A DNA stretch of 5,808 bases. Origin: Clostridia bacterium. Its GTDB lineage: Bacteria > Bacillota > Clostridia > Lachnospirales > Cellulosilyticaceae. Of this stretch, positions 1 through 4,885 are shown piece by piece (position 1 is the first letter of the stretch; each line of letters starts with the position of its first letter). Below the pieces are notes generated by a model, which ran no database searches, had not been told where the DNA came from, and saw only the letters and a program-made list of their open reading frames with translations. A program made the translations under genes and the position numbers. The stretch lies in assembly GCA_029256345.1 (NCBI GenBank), contig JAQSYC010000112.1:1-5808 (forward strand), in the 5' to 3' direction.

Positions 1-144
1 GTGACTCACCAGCCCTGTAGCTTGTGTGCTAAACTGATCATCAACGCAGGGTTGTCACATATTATTTATGAAGGGGACTATCCCGACACCCTCTCTGCGG
101 AACTTCTAAAAGAAGCCGGCATCGAAATCACTCAATTTAAATAA
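1..144 (+). CDS. dCMP deaminase, C-terminal fragment (5' end outside window)
   Basis: This is the last 47 codons of a gene that enters from the left; the GTG at position 1 is an internal codon at the window edge, not a supported start. The peptide contains PCSLCAK (residues 5-11 of the fragment). This is the PCxxC zinc-binding motif of the cytidine/deoxycytidylate deaminase fold, with the two cysteines at fragment residues 6 and 9. It is followed by LIINAG and a YPD segment typical of ComEB-type dCMP deaminases. Such enzymes convert dCMP to dUMP in the cytoplasm, feeding dTMP synthesis. The other zinc ligand and the catalytic Glu (HxE motif) lie upstream of the window. The next gene begins about 120 bp downstream on the same strand, and no hairpin terminator is visible between them, so cotranscription is possible. 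The family call is good; assignment to dCMP rather than another deaminase substrate rests on the short C-terminal match. Confidence 0.85.
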   Translation: MTHQPCSLCAKLIINAGLSHIIYEGDYPDTLSAELLKEAGIEITQFK

Positions 145-174
145 AAAGAATTCATACTATACATCATGTAATAT

Positions 175-234
175 TTGACATACTGTGTTTAAGGATTTAA
201 GAATAGAGTCACTTAGATAAGTATAAAATATAAT
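175..234 (+). promoter_or_regulatory. Possible promoter elements upstream of tagO
   Basis: A perfect -10-like TATAAT lies at 229-234, about 24 bp before the ribosome binding site of the next gene, but no good -35 box is found 16-18 bp upstream of it (GAGTCA at 206-211). Separately, a perfect -35-like TTGACA lies at 175-180, but the matching -10 position (198-203, TAAGAA) is poor. At least one may be real. In such AT-rich sequence either could also arise by chance. Confidence 0.3.
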
Positions 235-257
235 TATTAAGTGATGTCTACATACTT

Positions 258-263
258 AAGGAG
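258..263 (+). promoter_or_regulatory. Ribosome binding site that decides the tagO start
   Basis: AAGGAG at 258-263 directly abuts the first ATG (264), which leaves no spacer for initiation there. It lies 9 bp from the next in-frame ATG (273), a workable spacing, and 18 bp from a third (282). The binding site therefore favours 273. The extra ATG arises because the 9-bp unit ATGAACGAT is present twice in tandem (264-272 and 273-281). Confidence 0.7.
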
Positions 264-272
264 ATGAACGAT

Positions 273-1379
273 ATGAACGATATGGGCTATCTAGCTCTGC
301 TGATCATTGCTTTTATATTAGCATTTTTGATCTCATTCTTCACCACTCCTTTGGCTAAAAAGATTGCCTTCAAAGTAGGTGCAATTGCTAACCCAAGGAA
401 ACGAGATATGCATAGTAAACCTATTCCCCGTATGGGCGGAATAGCTATTTTTGCTGGATTTATGATAACGTTTTTTGTCATTACACCTTTTATGCCCATT
501 ATGAACTGGAAACAGATTTTGGGTATCATTATAGGATGCGTTGCCATTTTTCTATTAGGGGTTTTTGATGATATTTATGAATTAAACGCAAAACTTAAAT
601 TCATTATACAAATTGCAGCCGCCACCGCTGTAGCGCTTAGTGGCATAAGAATTGATTTCTTTTCAATTCCTTTTATAGGCAGCAACCCAGTTTATACCAC
701 TATATTTTCCATTCCCGCTACGGTGCTTTGGATTGTTGGTATAACCAATGCTGTTAACTTAATTGACGGACTTGACGGATTGGCAGCAGGGGTTTCTTCT
801 ATTGCATCCCTTTCACTGATGGTACTGTCCCTCTATACCGGATATCCTCCTGCTGTGATTTTGACTGTCACACTGGCTGGTTCTTGTCTTGGCTTTTTGC
901 CTTACAACTTTAACCCGGCTTCTATTTTCATGGGGGATACAGGCTCAACATTTTTAGGCTTTACCTTAGGTATAACCTCCATACTGGGTCTTCTTAAAGG
1001 TTATACTATCGCCACTATTTTTATTGCTGTGTTAGTTTTAGGACTTCCCATCTTTGATACAGCCTTTGCGATCATCCGAAGATTTTTGGCTGGCAAACCT
1101 ATTATGTCTCCTGACCGCGGTCACCTGCACCACCGTTTAGTTGACCGGGGTTATACTCAAAAGCAAGCTGTCGTAACATTATACGGTATCAGTGGCATTT
1201 TAGGGTTATCTGGCATTGCATTTTTTAATAGAGATATACGGTTTGCCATTATTGTATTTATCATGATGGGCGTCCTTCTATACTTTAATGTAAAAACAAT
1301 GTCATCTGCTACGAGAGTAGAAAAAAACACGCTACCCAATACGGACAAAGCGGATACTCCCCATTCTCATGATCAATAA
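273..1379 (+). CDS. tagO: UDP-GlcNAc:undecaprenyl-phosphate GlcNAc-1-phosphate transferase (TagO/WecA/MraY family)
   Basis: A polytopic membrane enzyme of 368 residues from ATG 273 (371 from ATG 264, which abuts the ribosome binding site). The family moves a sugar-1-phosphate from a UDP-sugar to undecaprenyl phosphate on the cytoplasmic face. TagO/WecA members use UDP-GlcNAc and so start teichoic acid and other wall or surface glycans. Visible motifs, numbered from 273: N-terminal RKRDMHSKPIPRMGG; the Asp pair in GVFDDIYEL (D99-D100); NLIDGLDGL (N162, D165, D168); MGDTGS (D222); and the cytoplasmic loop HLHHR (284-288). The HLHHR form is typical of WecA/TagO rather than MraY. Hydrophobic segments recur through the chain, consistent with about ten or eleven membrane spans. 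The C-terminal 25 or so residues are polar and His/Asp-rich, probably a cytosolic tail. Length agrees with TagO proteins. It follows a dCMP deaminase gene and ends at a strong terminator. The exact sugar substrate is inferred from the family. Confidence 0.92.
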   Translation: MNDMGYLALLIIAFILAFLISFFTTPLAKKIAFKVGAIANPRKRDMHSKPIPRMGGIAIFAGFMITFFVITPFMPIMNWKQILGIIIGCVAIFLLGVFDDIYELNAKLKFIIQIAAATAVALSGIRIDFFSIPFIGSNPVYTTIFSIPATVLWIVGITNAVNLIDGLDGLAAGVSSIASLSLMVLSLYTGYPPAVILTVTLAGSCLGFLPYNFNPASIFMGDTGSTFLGFTLGITSILGLLKGYTIATIFIAVLVLGLPIFDTAFAIIRRFLAGKPIMSPDRGHLHHRLVDRGYTQKQAVVTLYGISGILGLSGIAFFNRDIRFAIIVFIMMGVLLYFNVKTMSSATRVEKNTLPNTDKADTPHSHDQ

Positions 1380-1398
1380 CAACATTTTATACCTATCC

Positions 1399-1428
1399 AA
1401 AAACTCCTTTTAAAAGGAGTTTTTTTTA
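1399..1428 (+). terminator. Rho-independent terminator after tagO
   Basis: A perfect inverted repeat centred between 1411 and 1412 (AAAAACTCCTTTT followed by its complement) ends in a run of eight T (1421-1428). It lies 20 bp after the tagO stop codon. Because the upstream arm begins with a run of A, it could also work, less well, on the minus strand. Confidence 0.85.
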
Positions 1429-1462
1429 TTCAAAACTCCCTCTATCCCCTTAAATCATATGG

Positions 1463-1471
1463 TGCTATACT
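1463..1471 (+). promoter_or_regulatory. Extended -10 promoter of the phospholipase C-like gene
   Basis: TGCTATACT at 1463-1471 matches the TGn extension plus a -10 box that differs from TATAAT at one base. No convincing -35 lies 17 bp upstream, as is common for extended -10 promoters. Transcription would start near 1478, downstream of the tagO terminator, giving a leader of roughly 28 bases that contains the AAAGGAG ribosome binding site at 1491-1497. The gene therefore seems to be its own transcription unit. Confidence 0.55.
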
Positions 1472-1505
1472 GAATATAGTTAGCTATCATAAAGGAGTTT
1501 TTACA

Positions 1506-2501
1506 ATGCCAGATATTATCACTCACTATCTTTTTGGACTTGACACTTCCCACAATATAAAAGCATCTCCGTTATACCGTATTATCAAAGATAACAAAAA
1601 TATATTTTTAATTGGACTTCAGGGACCTGACTTCATGTATTACAACACTTTTCCTTTAAAGGATTCCAAAGCCCATGTTGCTCTTAGAATGCATACTGAT
1701 AAAACCGGTGATTTTTTAGTATCCACCTTATCTCACCTCAAAAGATATGATTTGACTTCACAGGAATTTAACGAAGGTCTCAGCTATCTATGCGGCTTTA
1801 TGTGTCACTATATATTGGATTCTATGGCACACCCCTATGTGTTTTATTTAGGCGGCAGATACCTGATGGAAAGTCCTGATACCTTTAAATATAGATCGCT
1901 CCATAAAAAAATTGAACTGGCTATAGATACATTACTTTTAGAACAAAAATTTGGTCTAAAAGCCCATACCTTCAAGGTGCATAAACATATACTTAAAGAT
2001 ATTGAGATTCCTTACAGTCTCCTGAGCATGTATGATGAGGCTTTGTTCTTGTTGTATGGCATTAACAACGGTGGCAGTATTTTTAAAAAATCCTATAAAG
2101 ATACCAGGAATTATTTTATGCTTACCTATGATATGCTTGGAGTAAAAAAAGTTTTTGCAAGCCTTGCTTCTCCATTACTCCCTGAGCACCTCAACACTAT
2201 TACCTCTTCATTTTCTTATCATAACTGTGTAAATCCTGCCATTGATTATATGAATGATAATAAAAAGGTATGGCTTCACCCTGTTACAGGTAACGCCTAT
2301 ACTTTTAGTTTCAACGATATTTTAAGAAATGCCAACAAAAAAAGCACCATGTTATTACAGGCTGCTTATGACTTTACAACTTCCAAAATTTCCTCTGATG
2401 AATTCAAAGATCTATTACCTAACATTTCTTACTTGACCGGACTTCCAACTACAGATATCAGACCTATGAAATATATCAGCCCCGACTACACTAAGTTATA
2501 G
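1506..2501 (+). CDS. Zinc-dependent phospholipase C-family protein (cytoplasmic type)
   Basis: A 331-residue protein of the zinc-dependent phospholipase C / S1-P1 nuclease-like fold. The likely trinuclear zinc ligands occur in the family order: H7 (ITHYLFG), D42 (GLQGPDF), H63 (RMH), H101 and D105 (GFMCHYILDSMAHPY), H109, then H133 and E137 (HKKIE, an HxxxE pair). This parallels the His/Asp/Glu set of clostridial alpha-toxin and Bacillus cereus PLC. There is no signal peptide, unlike the secreted toxins, whose mature N-terminal Trp is itself a zinc ligand; a cytoplasmic location is inferred. ATG 1506 is 8 bp from AAAGGAG (1491-1497), so the start is firm. Substrate is unknown: members of this cytoplasmic group are annotated as phospholipase C by homology only, and phosphodiester or phosphomonoester hydrolysis of another substrate is possible. 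No clear hairpin terminator follows; a palindromic repeat begins about 50 bp downstream. Confidence 0.85.
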   Translation: MPDIITHYLFGLDTSHNIKASPLYRIIKDNKNIFLIGLQGPDFMYYNTFPLKDSKAHVALRMHTDKTGDFLVSTLSHLKRYDLTSQEFNEGLSYLCGFMCHYILDSMAHPYVFYLGGRYLMESPDTFKYRSLHKKIELAIDTLLLEQKFGLKAHTFKVHKHILKDIEIPYSLLSMYDEALFLLYGINNGGSIFKKSYKDTRNYFMLTYDMLGVKKVFASLASPLLPEHLNTITSSFSYHNCVNPAIDYMNDNKKVWLHPVTGNAYTFSFNDILRNANKKSTMLLQAAYDFTTSKISSDEFKDLLPNISYLTGLPTTDIRPMKYISPDYTKL

Positions 2502-2549
2502 TATCTGTAAAACGACTTTTTTAGCTTTGGGAAAGGTGTTGCTTTATAT

Positions 2550-2601
2550 AAGGTTCGCTCGGCAAGCAGGGGCATCTTTCAAAACTCCGCGCCATACCCA
2601 C
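2550..2601 (+). repeat. Palindromic repeat copy A, left half (split by the IS)
   Basis: The 5' half of an interspersed palindromic element interrupted by the insertion sequence. Its arm AGGTTCGCTCGGCAAGCAGG (2551-2570) plus GGCATCTTTC (2571-2580) matches copy B at 2651-2680 in 25 of 30 positions. AGGGGCATCTTT (2568-2579) is perfectly complementary to AAAGATGCCCCT (4630-4641) beyond the far end of the IS. The last four bases, CCAC (2598-2601), are the left target duplication. The repeat is visibly richer in G+C than the AT-rich sequence around it. Confidence 0.75.
2598..2601. repeat. Target site duplication, left copy (CCAC)
   Basis: CCAC directly outside the left inverted repeat is identical to CCAC at 4606-4609 directly outside the right inverted repeat. 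A four-base exact match next to both termini fits a 4-bp staggered cut. By itself four bases could match by chance, but the two halves of repeat A also join correctly once one CCAC is removed. Confidence 0.75.
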
Positions 2602-2618
2602 CAGACTGTCCTAAAACT
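2602..2618 (+). repeat. Left terminal inverted repeat of the IS
   Basis: CAGACTGTCCTAAAACT. It pairs with the right terminus at 16 of 17 positions; the first ten bases are identical and the only mismatch is T at 2612. Similarity stops after this point. Confidence 0.85.
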
Positions 2619-2644
2619 ACTCTGCTCTTTATACTTTAAGTATC

Positions 2645-2752
2645 TATATGAGGTTCGCAGGGTAAGCAAGGGCATCTTACGACTTTCACGCTTTTGCCCT
2701 CGGCCTTAGCCCGAGTCAAGCCGAAAGACGCCCTCACTTACCCAGCTGATAT
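2645..2752. repeat. Palindromic repeat copy B, uninterrupted, inside the IS
   Basis: An intact copy of the same element as repeat A. The arms at 2657-2678 and 2725-2746 are 22 bases each and can pair at 18 of 22 positions. The region between them holds a smaller hairpin, CTCGG (2699-2703) with CCGAG (2711-2715). The 5' arm matches copy A at 2551-2580 in 25 of 30 positions, and the 3' half shares GGCCT, CCCGAGTC, AAAGAYGCCC and GCTG blocks with 4610-4655. Outer edges are uncertain: ATAT occurs at 2646-2649 and 2749-2752, which might be a duplication, but in AT-rich DNA this is weak. The copy lies between the IS left end and the transposase promoter. It could form a long RNA or DNA hairpin, resembling REP or MITE-type elements; I do not recognise a named family. 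A 60-codon open frame at 2527-2709 crosses repeats A and B and is not considered a gene. Confidence 0.75.
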
Positions 2753-2766
2753 TTGTGGATTTATAG

Positions 2767-2794
2767 GCTTGAAACCCCATGAATTCAAGCTTTT
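2767..2794 (+). terminator. Terminator-like hairpin upstream of the transposase promoter
   Basis: GCTTGAA (2767-2773) and TTCAAGC (2784-2790) form a perfect 7-bp stem with a 10-base loop, followed by TTTT (2791-2794). It points toward the transposase and ends just before that gene's promoter. It may stop transcripts entering from the phospholipase-like gene, a known way insertion sequences limit transposase expression. The U-run is short, so efficiency is uncertain. Confidence 0.5.
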
Positions 2795-2806
2795 CAGTGC
2801 AAAACC

Positions 2807-2815
2807 TGATATAAT
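2807..2815 (+). promoter_or_regulatory. Transposase promoter, extended -10
   Basis: TGATATAAT at 2807-2815 combines a TGn extension with a perfect TATAAT. The -35 region 17 bp upstream (AAGCTT, 2787-2792) is poor and overlaps the 3' arm of the preceding hairpin. Transcription would begin near 2822, about 29 bases before the ATG at 2851. Confidence 0.6.
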
Positions 2816-2838
2816 AAAGATAGAGAAAATAATAAGTC

Positions 2839-2845
2839 GAGGTGA
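2839..2845 (+). promoter_or_regulatory. Ribosome binding site of the transposase
   Basis: GAGGTGA at 2839-2845 lies 5 bp before ATG 2851. An in-frame GTG at 2842 falls inside this binding site and so is unlikely to be the start, which sets the protein N-terminus at MGYITGENRG. Confidence 0.75.
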
Positions 2846-2850
2846 ACTTT

Positions 2851-4515
2851 ATGGGGTATATAACAGGTGAAAATAGAGGACAAATAACATTGTTTCCTGA
2901 AACAATAGATGACTATATAACTGAGGATAATCCGGTACGTGTTATTGATGCTTTTATTAATCATCTTGACCTAGAAAAATGTCAAATTAACCGATTCACC
3001 CCTGCCAAGGAAGGTAGACCAGCCTATGATCCTAAAGACTTATTAAAGCTTTATCTGTATGGCTACTTTAACAAAGTACGTTCTTCCAGAAAGCTTATGA
3101 AGGAATGCCAAAGAAATATAGAAGTGATGTGGCTTCTTAGAAAGTTAACCCCAGATTTTCGTACGATTGCTGACTTTAGAAAAAACAATATCAAATCACT
3201 TAAGAATGTTTTTAAAGCTTTTGTAAAGCTTTGCCTTGAGATGAACTTATATCAAAAAGAATTAATAGCTATAGATGGTAGTAAATTTAAAGCAGTTAAT
3301 GCTAAAGATAAAAACTATACGATAGGCAAACTGAAAGATAGAATCAAATGGATTGAAGAAGATGTTGCTAAATATATGGCCGCTCTTGATCAGGGAGATA
3401 AAACTGAAAAGGATGAAAGACCATACTCTAAAGAAGAACTGCAGAAGAAAATCAAAGAACTTACTGAACGTAAAGATCTCTATGAAGGCTACATGCAGGA
3501 GCTAACTGAAAATAACCTTACTCAGAAATCTATCACTGATCCAGAAGCAAAGCTTATGAAAAATAATGGTAAGTTTGATGTATGTTACAATGTTCAAACA
3601 GCAGTTGATAATGGCAGCCATATGCTAGCTGACTTTCAAGTAACAGATAATGTAGGTGACTATGGTCTTCTGACCACGGTGGCAAAAGGAGCAATGGAAA
3701 ATTTAGAAGTATCAACACTCGAAACAGTGGCAGATAAAGGCTATAGAGCATTAGAAGACGTTTATGATAGTTTAGTACAAGGCATTATACCTAATACCCC
3801 CCTTTTAGATTCTGGTAATGCCTATACTTATGAGCTTGAGTATGCAGAAACAGTTATTACAGAAGAGCTGCGTAATAGCTGCAAGTCAGAAGATATCGCC
3901 GCTTGTTTCAAAGCTGGTGTTGTTCCTTCACTTTATAAGGATACAGCTATAGAGATAGAAGTAATTGAAACACTGGTGCCAAGTACAAAAGTGAAGGGGA
4001 AAGAAGAGCGTGAAAGTGAGGGCGGAAAAGGTTCTTTTGTCCGTGATCCTAAAACTGATACAGCTCTTTGCCCTATGGGATATATTCTTTAAAAAACATC
4101 TGAGAGTCAAGCGGGCATTTCACGTTACTCTAACCAAGAAGCTTGTAAAAAATGCACTAATAGATGTACCAGAGCCAAATTTAAAGATGCTCTTTTTGCA
4201 AGCGGACAAGATGAAGTAGAATCAAGGTTTTGGCGTCCATTTAATAAGGGTGACAGTTTAGGTGCAGACAGAATCAAAAAAAGTATTTTGCTAAAGTTTA
4301 CGCCAGACTTACAAAAAGTAAAGTTAAGAAAAGGGATTGTAGAACATCCCTTTGGGACAATAAAAAGATGGTGTGATGGCTCATATCTTTTACTAAAAGG
4401 AAAAACAGGAGCCACCGCAGACCTTTCACTGTCATTTTTGGCCTATAATATGAAACGGGCAATCAATATGATAGGCGTAAGAAAAATACTAGCCAATATA
4501 CAGGGGATAGTTTAG
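2851..4515 (+). pseudogene. IS1182-family DDE transposase, interrupted by one in-frame stop
   Basis: One reading frame spans 554 codons to the TAG at 4513-4515, a usual length for IS1182-family transposases, but codon 414 is TAA (4090-4092). Order of parts from ATG 2851: an N-terminal DUF772-like DNA-binding region (about residues 10-125, with GRPAYDPKDLLKLYLYGY and ADFRKNN); first catalytic Asp D142 (AIDGSKFKA); a charged, probably coiled helical insert (about 155-220); second Asp D295 (VADKGYRA); CPMG (C407); then, beyond the stop, ACKKCTNRC (C432, C435, C439) and catalytic Glu E498 in VEHPFGTIKRW. The truncated 413-residue product lacks the Glu and three of four clustered cysteines, so it should be inactive. 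Frame and similarity continue unchanged after the stop (GYIL-stop-KTSES), which points to a single substitution, plausibly AAA (Lys) to TAA, not a frameshift. Translation restart at TTG 4288 or readthrough is possible but unsupported. Confidence 0.88.
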
Positions 4516-4520
4516 AAAGA

Positions 4521-4558
4521 AGAGTCTTTTAAGGAGAAATTTTTTAATCTCTGACTCT
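4521..4558 (+). other. Inverted repeat just after the transposase stop
   Basis: AGAGTC (4521-4526) and GACTCT (4553-4558) can pair, with a second short stem GAGA (4534-4537) with TCTC (4548-4551) inside. No T-run follows, so it is not a standard terminator. It may stabilise the transcript 3' end or be incidental. Confidence 0.35.
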
Positions 4559-4571
4559 CTATAAGGGTATT

Positions 4572-4595
4572 ACTCTTTGAAACTAAAGAGTTTTT
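4572..4595 (+). terminator. Transposase terminator overlapping the IS right end
   Basis: ACTCTTT (4572-4578) and AAAGAGT (4585-4591) form a 7-bp stem with a 6-base loop, followed by T to 4595. The last stem bases and the T-run belong to the right terminal inverted repeat, so the same bases may serve both termination and transposase recognition. Confidence 0.65.
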
Positions 4596-4605
4596 GGACA
4601 GTCTG
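4589..4605 (-). repeat. Right terminal inverted repeat of the IS
   Basis: AGTTTTTGGACAGTCTG, the reverse complement of the left end except at one base. It is followed directly by the CCAC target duplication. Confidence 0.85.
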
Positions 4606-4609
4606 CCAC
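4606..4609. repeat. Target site duplication, right copy (CCAC)
   Basis: Identical to 2598-2601 and directly adjacent to the right inverted repeat. Removing the IS and one CCAC rejoins the two halves of repeat A. Confidence 0.75.
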
Positions 4610-4660
4610 GGCCTACCCGAGTCGTTCTAAAAGATGCCCCTCCCTACCTTGCTGGGCCTT
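4606..4660 (+). repeat. Palindromic repeat copy A, right half
   Basis: The 3' half of the split palindrome. GGCCT and CCCGAGTC (4610-4623) align with 2702-2717 of copy B, and AAAGATGCCCCT (4630-4641) is the exact complement of the arm at 2568-2579 on the other side of the IS. GCTG (4651-4654) and GGGCCTT (4654-4660) finish the arm. Rejoined with 2550-2601 (less one CCAC) it gives an element of about 103 bp between convergent genes, a common location for REP-like sequences. Confidence 0.75.
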
Positions 4661-4885
4661 AATCTACCTAAGATAAAAGCCTCCTATAAAATCTTATAAA
4701 ATGATAAAAATAAATGGGATCTCTTTATCTAGCATTGAATATTTATTATAGCTGTTTGCCTATCTACCAGTTGATTGCATCTATATGTCCTTCCATTTTT
4801 TATATTAGATTCTACTTAAGAGTATTCGGTAGCCTTTTGCCTAGTTATTTTAAAACAGAATAAAAGTGGCATTCCCTATACTTTT
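4661..4885. other. AT-rich intergenic stretch, no gene seen
   Basis: No coding frame, RNA gene or clear regulatory site is recognised. AAAAGT (4862-4867) and ACTTTT (4880-4885) can form a weak stem next to the minus-strand TraX stop codon. Read on the minus strand it is followed by a short T-rich stretch, so it might help end that transcript. This is uncertain because the stem has few G-C pairs and a 12-base loop. Confidence 0.4.

Larger units (their letters stand above)
2602..4605 (+). mobile_element. IS1182-family insertion sequence, 2004 bp, degenerate transposase
   Basis: A complete insertion sequence with both ends visible. The terminal inverted repeats CAGACTGTCCWAAAACT lie at 2602-2618 and, reversed, at 4589-4605, matching at 16 of 17 positions. 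They are flanked by the CCAC duplication. Inside, in order: 43 bp of left end, an intact palindromic repeat (copy B), a terminator-like hairpin (2767-2794), a promoter (2807-2815), the transposase frame (2851-4515), and a terminator overlapping the right end. The element interrupts palindromic repeat A near its centre, between two convergent host genes. The single nonsense codon in the transposase suggests it cannot move by itself, although its ends could be used by a related transposase in the same cell. The family assignment comes from the transposase domain order; exact naming needs an IS database comparison. Confidence 0.85.

Noticed and set aside
287..547. Minus-strand open frames opposite tagO (287-547 and 1157-1348)
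   Set aside because: They lie wholly inside a strongly supported membrane enzyme gene and show no recognisable domain.
2651..2680. GGTTCGC blocks resembling a tRNA T-arm
   Set aside because: No acceptor, D or anticodon arms and no 5-bp T-stem around the block; the same bases form part of the palindromic repeat.
2527..2709. A 60-codon plus-strand open frame between the phospholipase-like gene and the transposase
   Set aside because: It runs through the left half of repeat A, the IS left end and most of repeat B, has no supported ribosome binding site, and its repeated peptide segments simply reflect the two DNA repeat copies.
2550..2752. CRISPR array suggested by two repeats exactly 100 bp apart
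   Set aside because: Only two imperfect copies, no regular spacers, and no cas genes. The copies are palindromic elements, one of them split by an IS.
4090..4092. TAA as a reassigned or readthrough codon
   Set aside because: Other genes in the window end normally at TAA or TAG, and nothing near this codon suggests recoding; a mutation is simpler.
4010..4219. Overlapping open frame that might signal a programmed frameshift in the transposase (an AAAAAAC run lies at 4091-4097)
   Set aside because: Transposase sequence after the stop, including the Cys cluster and VEHPFGTIKRW, is in the same frame as before it, so one frameshift would not join the parts. A single nonsense codon explains the data.
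3554..4415. Minus-strand open frames opposite the transposase (3554-3751, 3928-4110, 4125-4415)
   Set aside because: Antisense shadows of the transposase frame; no family features and no convincing start signals.
4288..4515. Separate small gene starting at TTG 4288
   Set aside because: It is in frame with and homologous to the transposase C-terminus; no ribosome binding site is seen. It is the tail of the broken transposase.
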